A DNA stretch of 64,000 bases from Cervus elaphus. Taxonomy: Eukaryota > Chordata > Mammalia > Artiodactyla > Cervidae. The stretch lies in the NCBI RefSeq assembly GCF_910594005.1, contig NC_057848.1, positions 51,105,616 to 51,169,615 of the forward strand, written 5' to 3'. The notes below the pieces were generated by a model that saw nothing but the letters and a program-made list of their open reading frames with translations, was not told where the DNA came from and ran no database searches. This document shows, in pieces, positions 58,445 to 64,000 of the stretch (positions within the stretch are counted from its first letter, which is position 1; the number at the start of each line of letters is the position of its first letter). The position numbers and the translations under genes are program-made.

Positions 58445-59014
58445 ACAGGACATGGAAGCAACCTAAATGCCCATCAGCAGATGAATGGATAAGGAAGCTG
58501 TGGTACATATACACCATGGAATATTACTCAGCCGTTAAAAAGAATTCATTTGAATCAGTCCTAATGAGATGGATGAAACTGGAGCCCCTTATACAGAGTG
58601 AAGTAAGCCAGAAAGATAAAGAACATTACAGCATACTAACACATATACATGGAATTTAGAAAGATGGTAACGATAACCCTATATGCAAAACAGAAAAAGA
58701 GACACAGAAGTACAGAACAGACTTTTGAACTCTGTGGGAGAATGTGAGGGTGGGATATTTCAAAAGGACAGCATGTATATTATCTATGGTGAAACAGATC
58801 ACCAGCCCAGGTGGGATGCATGAGACAAGAGCTCGGGCCTGGTGCACTGGGAAGACCCAGAGGAATCGGGTGGAGAGGGAGGTGGGAGGGGGGATCGGGA
58901 TGGGGAATAAGTGTAAATCTATGGCTGATTCATATCAATGTATGACAAAACCCACTGAAATGTTGTGAAGTAATTAGCCTCCAACTAATAAAAATAAATA
59001 AATAAATAAATGAA
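58445..59014 (+). mobile_element. L1 3' end with exact 15-bp TSD
   Basis: Starts in the last part of ORF2 ('caggacatggaagcaacc', 'YIYTMEYYSAV' block) and has a complete 3' UTR with the G-rich tract at 58872-58903. It ends in (AAAT)n. Exact duplication aagaggaactggcat at 58430-58444 and 59015-59029. ORF2 C-terminal codons are intact to the normal stop region. The clean ends make it the youngest-looking L1 in the window. Confidence 0.93.
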
Positions 59015-59236
59015 AAGAGGAACTGGCATGTTGACCACCAATGAGGATTTTTAGTCTGGAAAATGTCCTACAAAATGTATCAGATCACCAGTCCTGATTT
59101 GGTAATGATGTGAGATCATATTGAGTTTGTTATTATGACATCTGTAGTTAAATTAGTCAATTTCTAATTTAAAATTCTTTAACTTAATATTTAATCTCTC
59201 TCAAAAGCAAGAAACATGCATGACAGAATTAAAATA

Positions 59237-59303
59237 TTGGGTTGGCCCCCAAATTCCAGAAGACACTACAGAAAAACACAAACAAACTTTTGTGGCAAAC
59301 CAA
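59237..59303. mobile_element. Mariner-derived MITE
   Basis: Ends ttgggttggcc and the complement ggcaaaccaa, flanked by TA (59235-59236 and 59304-59305). Same family as the copy at 26919 but with a different, degenerate middle. Confidence 0.75.
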
Positions 59304-59307
59304 TATA

Positions 59308-59475
59308 TTGAGTACCTACTATGTACAGGGTGCTTGGAGACAAAAAATAAATAAAGCATAATATCTTTCCTCAAGAAGTTTAAAGTTATCACATGATAAG
59401 CATGTCCACCAGTTCACAACTAAATAATGAAGAAAAGAGTTAGTGCTAAGTCAAAATATATGCTATAATAAAATA
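59308..59475 (-). mobile_element. L2 LINE 3' remnant
   Basis: 'ttgagtacctactatgtacagggtgcttggagac' and 'ctttcctcaagaagtttaaagt' are diverged forms of the antisense L2 3' UTR. Confidence 0.5.
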
Positions 59476-60094
59476 GCCTACTAGTGTCCAATTTGTTGAT
59501 TAATTACAGAGAAACTGTTGCTTAAAGGAAGTTTTGAGGTTTCTGATCTTGTAGGGTTTTCTTGTTCATTTCCCATACTAGATTTTCCAAACAATGAGAA
59601 AAAAATCTTTTAGAGTCAGAAAAATGTTGCTATATGTTTTTGCTTCAAAGTGGTGGGGAGTGTTAGTACTAAAAGTGAAACAGAAGATATCAAAAGGAGA
59701 GATGCACACACAAACTAGCATTTCTGTAGTTAGAGTTATCACTTATATAGTGTATTGGCTGAGGCTCCTATTTTTTAGAATCTGGTTACTAATTCTTACA
59801 TAGTTCTTACTGTTTTATGACCTACTGCTAAAGCACTATCTCTTCCTTTGCCTTTCAAACAAACTGCTTTCAAGTTACTTAACTGCTCACTGGTATAATA
59901 CTTTGTCCTACTCTTCCCTCTTCAAACACACTAAGAACTAGATCTATTCTCTGCTGCCCTCAATAAAATACATCTATTTAAAGAATTTGCCAGGTGATTG
60001 TCTGCAAATGTGTGATCACCTAAGGATGAGGGGGTAAATGTGTTTAATGGTGTATTTATTAACCCTTATCTAATAGCTGCCTTTCTTAGAGGCA
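59476..60094. other. Unique non-coding DNA
   Basis: Nothing recognised. Small pyrimidine-rich patches only. Confidence 0.45.
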
Positions 60095-60295
60095 CTGAGT
60101 TAGAGTTCAGGTACTTTGCTAGTTACTCTCTCTCTCTGTTTTCTCATTTAATACCCAATAAAACACTCAGAAAGAGACACTGTATACTCATTTAAATAAG
60201 TGGAAACTGAGACATAAAGGTTCAGATAATTTGACTAAGTATTGAACCAAGGTATCTGACTCCAAAACCTGTGCTTTTCCTGCTCCTAAAGATAT
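60095..60295 (-). mobile_element. MIR SINE remnant
   Basis: Antisense MIR: 'aggtactttgctagttactctctctctctgttttctcatttaatacc', 'taagtggaaactgagacataaaggttcagataatttgac', 'gaaccaaggtatctgactcc'. The best preserved MIR in the window. Confidence 0.62.
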
Positions 60296-60571
60296 TTTTT
60301 CCTAATCCTGAGATGGAGAATATCTGGGATGTATGCTTTTACTCTTCTCTTCCAAGTTCTTGGTGGTCACTGCTGAAGAGTCACAATCCTTTTCAGCCTG
60401 ATACTGTAGCTGCCACTACAAAGCTGGCTGAAATTGACTTGAGAAATGAGATAGTTTTAGCTCCCTGGTCACAATCCAAATGTGGATTTTTTCTCTTATT
60501 GTATATGTCTAAATGCCTTTAAATACTTATTTTAAATGATATAAAATTGATCCACAGTTGTTTGCAGGTAA

Positions 60572-60974
60572 CATAAACCAAGCTGAGCGCCAAAGAATTG
60601 ATGCTTTTGAAATGTGGTATTGCAGAAGACTCTTGAGAGTCCCTTGGACAGCAAGGAGATCACATCAGTCAATCCTTAAGGAAATCAATCCTGAATATTC
60701 ACTGGAAGGACTGATGCTGAAGCTGAAGCCCCAATACTTTGGCCACTTAATGCAAAGAGCCGACTTATTAGAAAAGATCCTGATGCTGGGAATGATTGAA
60801 AGCAGGAGGAGAAGAGGATGACAGAGGATGAGGTAGTTGGATGGCATCACTGACTCGATGGAGACATGAGTTTGAGCAAGCTCCAGGAGTTGGTGATGGA
60901 CAGGGAAGCCTAGCGTGCTGCAGTCCATGGGGTGGCAGAGTTGGACATGACTGAGCAACTGAACTGAACTGAAC
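60572..60974 (+). mobile_element. BovB 3' end, 5'-truncated
   Basis: From the 'aagctgagcgccaaagaattgatg' block to the ACTGA tail. The frame 60558-60821 keeps 'RRLLRVPWTARRSHQSILKE' before breaking. Confidence 0.9.
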
Positions 60975-61850
60975 GGAACACTTAGCTGAGACTGATGAAA
61001 GACAAAAAGAAGACAGAAAAGGGATCAAAGTTCAGTTTTAGCACTGCGGTAGATTTTCTAAAAGAGGAAATTTATAGGGTTAAAAATAAGCTAAAACAAG
61101 TGTTTCTTTCTACATCTAAATCAGCAATATTCTTTGCTTGATCCAAGTGGAAAGACATTTTTAATCTTACGGTGATGATGCATAATTAAACACATAAATG
61201 TCAAATTCAGAAATAACCTTGAATTCAACCATAAAATGTATATTTTTGAATAATTATCTCAGTGCTAAGACATATAAGGATATATGGAAGTTGTGAGAAC
61301 CACCTGTTCATTTCTTCCTCAAGTTAAAGAGCAAACATGACCTTTGGTCAAACTCATGTATTCATTTAGATGAACCCAAAAGTTCTAATGCACTGTGGGT
61401 GGGGGTTTGCTGCTTTTTTACATTAAATGAATTTCTAGGACTTTATTTCATAAAATAGGCATATATATATAAAATTATTCTTTATTATTCATTTATCTTA
61501 TATTTTTATTATTTAACTTTTATTTTATAACAAATCAGTGGGGAGTATAACAATTTAAGTTTATTGGAGATTAGTATATATTATACTGAAAAATATCCAT
61601 GTATATTTTATCTATTGTAAAATGTAGCAATAAGGTGATAGCATATGCATTTTTTTCTTTACTGTATCCTTGCTAAAACTGCCAGATGAATATTTCAGTA
61701 ATTTAATTGAGAATATTTTATTGCAGATGTGTATTAGTAAAAACAACCTTCTCAACCAACATATATGTTGGAGTGAAAAGAAATGAAATTTACATCACTG
61801 ACAAGCAATAACAATAGTAATAATTACAAAATTAACAGCAACATTCTAAT
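60975..61850. other. Unique non-coding DNA
   Basis: AT-rich, with a TA run near 61462-61480. No gene or repeat recognised. Confidence 0.45.
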
Positions 61851-61854
61851 ATTT

Positions 61855-61912
61855 ATATATTACTTTGTTTTATAAAGCACTCTGCACACACTTTGCTCAT
61901 TTAATCTTCATA
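61855..61912 (-). mobile_element. Possible MIR fragment
   Basis: 'aaagcactctgcacacactttgctcatttaatcttcataa' resembles the antisense MIR core. It is short and ends at the BovB junction. Confidence 0.38.
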
Positions 61913-61915
61913 ATA

Positions 61916-62400
61916 ATAAAAAGCAGAAACATTACTTTGCCAACAAAGGTCTGTCAAAGCTATGGTTTTTCCAGTAATCATGTATGATTGTGAGAGTTGG
62001 ACTACAAAGAAAGCTGAGCGCCGAAGAATTGATGCTTTTGAACGGTGGTGTTGGAGAAGACTTTTGAGAGTCCCTTGGACTGCAAGGAGATCCAACCAGT
62101 CCATCCTAGAGGAGATCAGTCCTGGGTGTTCATTGGAAAGACTGATGTTGAAGCCAATACTTTGGCAACCTGATGTGAAGAGCTGACTCATTGGAAAAGA
62201 CCCTGACGCTGGGAAAGATTGAAGGCAGGAGGAGAAGAGGACAACAGATGATGAGATGGTTGGATGGCATCACTGACTCAATGGACATGAGTTTGAGTAA
62301 ACTCTGGGAGCTGGTGATGGACAAGGAGGCCTGGCCTGCTGCAGTCCATGGAGTCACAAGGAGTCGGACCCAACTGAGTGACTGAACTGACTGAACTGAA
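61916..62400 (+). mobile_element. BovB 3' end with small internal deletions
   Basis: Starts at 'aaaaagcagaaacattactttgcc'. Compared with sister copies it lacks a few bases after 'aaaggtctgtc' and about 15 bp in 'gatgttgaagccaatacttt'. Ends in the ACTGA tail. Confidence 0.9.
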
Positions 62401-62525
62401 TAGTCACTAGATTGCTTATAGTGTAGGTCAGTGGTTTTTCACTTCCAGAACTATGATTTGGAAGATCTTGGTGGAGTTAAATCTTATTTACTCATCTGCA
62501 GGTTAATTCTAAAGGAATATGTGCA

Positions 62526-62732
62526 TGTGCTTAATCACTCAGTCGTGTCTGACTCTTTGTGACCCCATCCACCGTAGCCCACTAGGCTCCTCTGTCCATG
62601 TGATCCTCTAGGCAAGAATACTTGAATGGGTTGCCATGTCCTCCTCCAGGGGATCTTCCCACCCAGGGATCAAACCTAGATCTCCCACATTGCAGGTGGA
62701 TTCTTTATCATCTGAGCCACCAGGGAAGCCCA
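62526..62732 (-). mobile_element. Bov-tA SINE, antisense
   Basis: From 'catgtgcttaatcactcagtcgtg' to the head complement 'gagccaccagggaagccc'. Good length, modest divergence. Confidence 0.92.
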
Positions 62733-62737
62733 ATAGT

Positions 62738-62820
62738 CATCATCATTATCACCATGGTCATCGTCATTGTTATTGTTAGTAGTACTTATAATAATAATAA
62801 TATTTGTTATTATTACTAAA
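62738..62820. repeat. (ATC)n/(ATT)n trinucleotide region
   Basis: catcatcattatcacc, then gttattgttagt and ataataataataat runs, directly beside the head of the SINE. Confidence 0.75.
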
Positions 62821-63924
62821 GGCAGATATTAAAAGGGTAATAGAAGTAGACTGAGAAGAGAAGGATAAAATGCTTTTAATTAGCAGTGTAGTACAAGCAA
62901 AGGCAAGGCAAAGTTAGCATATTAGTTCGGCTTCACAGAGAGATGGGTCATTGCAAAAGGTACCTATGGCTGGAGAAAAGTACAGAAGGGATAAATAAAG
63001 ACAAGAACAGTACATGTCCCGAGGTGCATAAGGCATTTTCACAAAGTCCTAGTGAGTTCATTTTGATAGGTAAAATATTTTGTGTTAGCTATAGCAGACA
63101 CTAGAGAAAATAACACATGTGGATTCTCTGGTTTCTGCCTCAACATTTTTGTAGTTCTAGCCTCCCTGGGGTTGTGAGCCCAGGGCTTCTTCACCACTTC
63201 TAAAGGTTTAGAAATGAGTTCTATCCTGCTGTGATTCTAAGAAGACTGATTCCACATGAATTGCCCATCACTTCTCAGGACTTAAGTCTCTTTCACATAA
63301 ATGTATGAATCACACACACACACACACACACACACTTGACCTAATGCTTCAAGACTGAAAAGGAAAGCATTCTTAGATTGAATTTCTGCCTGCCCCAGAG
63401 TACACACCAGGAACCCATTGCTTGTATTGATAAATCTCTTAATTAGACAATGGGATTCACTCTCAATTAGAGAAACAGATTGAGGTGTTTCCTTTAAAGA
63501 TAAAACTATTGAAAACTGTGTGAAGCAGTTTGGTAGTGAAAAAGGCAATTAGGCATATCACCTGCAGCCTCCTTGTATTTGCAAGAGTGAATGCACAAAC
63601 AAAAGAATTACTCCATTCAAGAGGTACTTCACCAAGGCTCAGAGAGAGAAAGTGAAGAATCAGTGCTGATGAGTATTTTACAAATGTCCTCTGAGATTAT
63701 TTCAGACAAAAAAAAAAGATAATCACCCTGAGTGACACTACTTTAGTATACTTTCCCTGAAACCCCACTGAATTTTTGGAAAAGAACATGATGATCATGC
63801 TTAGAATGCAAGCAGAAACAAGCACTTTTCTACCTTTGAATTTGCTACATCTAAAAATATCTACTGTTTTACTCAGGTAGCCAGCTGTGTTTTGTACCTA
63901 TATTGTACCCAACTCTATGCATTG
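62821..63924. other. Unique non-coding DNA
   Basis: No gene recognised. Contains the (CA)n tract listed below and an A9 run near 63709. The 88-codon minus frame at 63282-63548 runs through the CA tract and is not convincing. Confidence 0.45.
63311..63335. repeat. (CA)n microsatellite
   Basis: Uninterrupted CA run of about 25 bp, likely polymorphic. Confidence 0.88.
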
Positions 63925-64000
63925 TATTGAGTAGCTAAGTTGTGTCCAACTCTTTGTGACCCTATGGACTGCAGCTTGCCATGTTTCCCTGGCCTTCACT
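63925..64000 (-). mobile_element. BovB 3' end, antisense, cut by window edge
   Basis: 'aagttgtgtccaactctttgtgaccctatggactgcagc' and 'ttccctggccttcact' match the antisense BovB 3' end as seen at 55035. The element continues beyond the window. Confidence 0.78.

Noticed and set aside
1..64000. CRISPR arrays, bacterial operons or phage-type systems
   Set aside because: The window is a mammalian nuclear region. No regularly spaced identical repeats or dense coding on one strand are present.

Overview
The window is nuclear DNA from a ruminant, almost certainly a bovid such as cattle, sheep, goat or buffalo. The evidence is the mix of transposable elements: BovB (RTE-type LINE) copies, tRNA-Glu-derived Bov-tA SINEs, BovA2 dimer SINEs, artiodactyl L1s, a CHR-type SINE, short mariner-derived elements, and older mammalian MIR, L2, MaLR and L1M remnants. 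I find no supportable host protein-coding exon, tRNA, rRNA or CRISPR array. Every long reading frame I could place comes from a transposon or an endogenous retrovirus, and all of these are broken. The window reads as intergenic or deep intronic, AT-rich, gene-poor DNA.

Layout. 1-2.2 kb: AT-rich DNA with one CHR SINE. 2.3-8.7 kb: a BovB split by a 3.9-kb L1, which is itself split by a Bov-tA SINE. 8.7-14 kb: mostly unique DNA with a BovB 3' fragment and two SINEs. 14-19.1 kb: one old L1M interrupted by a solo LTR (which carries a SINE), an inverted L1 fragment and further SINEs. 19.1-22.5 kb: the 5' half of a ruminant L1, namely a long 5' UTR with a tandem block and the start of ORF1, joined abruptly to an antisense BovB. 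23.2-26.5 kb: MaLR-like and L1M 3' UTR remnants with SINEs. 26.9-30.3 kb: a mariner MITE, an L2, a nearly perfect 208-bp tandem duplication, and a BovB carrying a tiny hairpin insert with a poly-A tail. 31.6-36.1 kb: a minus-strand gamma-type endogenous retrovirus. 37.4-41.2 kb: L1 pieces. 41.2-45.5 kb: repeat-poor DNA. 45.5-53.4 kb: an L1M (ORF1 region through 3' UTR) interrupted by a 2.9-kb BovB (with its own SINE), a Bov-tA and an antisense BovB. 53.4-64 kb: mostly unique DNA with SINEs, MIR, L2, a recent L1 3' end and three BovB 3' ends, the last cut by the window edge.

The most notable object is the retrovirus at 31.6-36.1 kb. It starts at R and ends at R (R-U5-PBS-gag-part of pro-env remnants-PPT-U3-R), lacks the 5' U3 and 3' U5, and lies between 17-bp direct repeats instead of the 4-6 bp a retroviral integrase makes. 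This fits a viral transcript reverse-transcribed and inserted by LINE machinery, i.e. a processed ERV pseudogene. The second notable object is the insert at 29.24-29.30 kb: a GC-rich perfect hairpin with a TTCG loop, about 20 A residues and 14-bp direct repeats, which looks like a retrotransposed small RNA of unknown origin.

The elements do not form a functional pathway. Their link is historical: L1 and BovB supplied reverse transcriptase, and the SINEs and probably the ERV transcript and hairpin RNA were copied by it. Nesting gives a relative order: L1M, L2, MIR and MaLR are oldest, then BovB and L1, then Bov-tA and BovA2. All family names come from recognising sequence patterns, without database comparison.
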